Part shown: one piece after another, positions 63,681 to 64,000 of the stretch
How positions within the stretch are numbered: position 1 is the stretch's first letter
Layout of the letters: each line of letters starts with the position of its first letter
DNA from: SKVR01 sp037441525
GTDB taxonomy: Bacteria; Bacteroidota; Bacteroidia; Bacteroidales; UBA7960
Assembly: GCA_037441525.1 (NCBI GenBank)
Contig: JBBISA010000013.1
Coordinates: 1-64,000 of the forward strand
Direction of reading: 5' to 3'
DNA: 64,000 nucleotides
Notes under the pieces: generated by a model
The model's database searches: none
Seen by the model: only the letters and a program-made list of their open reading frames with translations
Told to the model about the DNA's origin: nothing
Position numbers and translations under genes: made by a program

Positions 63681-64000
63681 TTGGACAGAGAATTAATTGG
63701 CAACAGATGGCTGGCAGTTATAAATCCTAACTCAGGAGGCCGTAAATGTGAAAGAGACTGGAACAAAATTTCCGGCCTTCTCGATAAGCAAAATATCGAC
63801 TATCATGCCGTATTTACCCAAAGGCGTAATCATGCCATCGAACTTGTTCGCGACCATATTGAACAGGGTTATCGTAAGGTTGTATCCATTGGTGGCGATG
63901 GCACCCTCAACGAAATTGTCAATGGTGTTTTCAGACAAAAAACGGTTCCCACAACCGATATTACCCTCGGGGTTGTATCAGTAGGTACGGGCAACGACTG
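63681..64000 (+). CDS. Diacylglycerol kinase-like lipid kinase, 5' part only
   Basis: The first 106 residues of a YegS/BmrU-like lipid kinase, cut by the window edge. Visible motifs are AVINPNSGGRKCERDW, VSIGGDGTLNEIVNG (the GGDGT nucleotide-binding motif) and VSVGTGND. Such kinases phosphorylate diacylglycerol or related lipids. The first in-frame start is TTG 63681; the frame is open back to 63642 without an ATG, so TTG is the best choice. Confidence 0.85.
   Translation, partial: MDRELIGNRWLAVINPNSGGRKCERDWNKISGLLDKQNIDYHAVFTQRRNHAIELVRDHIEQGYRKVVSIGGDGTLNEIVNGVFRQKTVPTTDITLGVVSVGTGND

Noticed and set aside
1..64000. CRISPR arrays, rRNA or tRNA genes, prophage
   Set aside because: No regular repeat-spacer pattern, no conserved rRNA segments, no tRNA-like cloverleaf and no phage structural genes were found in the intergenic regions.

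Overview
The window is a chromosomal stretch from a member of the Bacteroidota. The evidence is the gene content: proteins with type IX secretion (T9SS) sorting domains, the gliding/T9SS-associated pair gldE-gldD, the DUF4271-hemD-rnpA-yidD-S41 protease cluster, an EF-G2 type elongation factor paralog, a 29-residue bS22/COX24-like ribosomal protein beside HU, and several promoters of the Bacteroidota type (TTTG, about 20 bp, TAnnTTTG). Shine-Dalgarno sequences are mostly absent, as is usual in this phylum. I cannot name the genus; a Bacteroidia-like lineage is an inference. No rRNA, tRNA or CRISPR array was recognised.

Layout. (1) 1-2350: an IS630-family element, apparently complete and with a likely programmed -1 frameshift, sits in the 5' part of an OmpA-like gene; the rest of that gene lies outside the window. 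(2) 2.4-11 kb: a minus-strand cluster of three hybrid sensor histidine kinases, plus the decayed tail of a fourth receiver domain, bounded by a diverged inverted repeat of about 200 bp. (3) 11.2-19.2 kb, minus strand: a secreted LPP20-like protein, a KAS III enzyme, kbl, an S41 protease, yidD, rnpA, hemD and a DUF4271 membrane protein. (4) 19.4-21.9 kb, plus strand: the acetate/ATP module pta-ackA. (5) 22-30 kb: an exported metallo-beta-lactamase-fold enzyme, a DUF2807/beta-barrel protein, a 1532-residue T9SS surface protein and a small protein that is almost only a T9SS sorting domain. (6) 30-36.6 kb: an SDR-like oxidoreductase, a membrane-bound serine hydrolase, a TPR lipoprotein, recX, an RNase E/G, the bS22-like gene and HU. 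(7) 36.7-41.8 kb: mutY and ssb, then a serpin lipoprotein, a hotdog thioesterase and a frameshifted multi-pass membrane protein. (8) 42-46.5 kb: a four-gene MacAB-like ABC export operon with a tandem palindromic operator upstream. (9) 46.6-57 kb: EF-G2, a PfkB kinase, gldD, gldE, a nucleotidyltransferase-like protein, deoC and pheT. (10) 57-64 kb: two tandem membrane-anchored coiled-coil paralogs sharing an unrecognised C-terminal domain, a ComF-type phosphoribosyltransferase, a large surface protein with lamin-tail repeats, asd, and the start of a diacylglycerol-kinase-like lipid kinase cut by the window edge.

Most of the window is housekeeping and envelope biology. The parts that standard families do not explain are the kinase cluster with its flanking repeats, the tandem coiled-coil paralogs, the tandem operator before the ABC exporter, the dinucleotide-slip frameshift in the membrane protein, and the G-domain substitutions in EF-G2.
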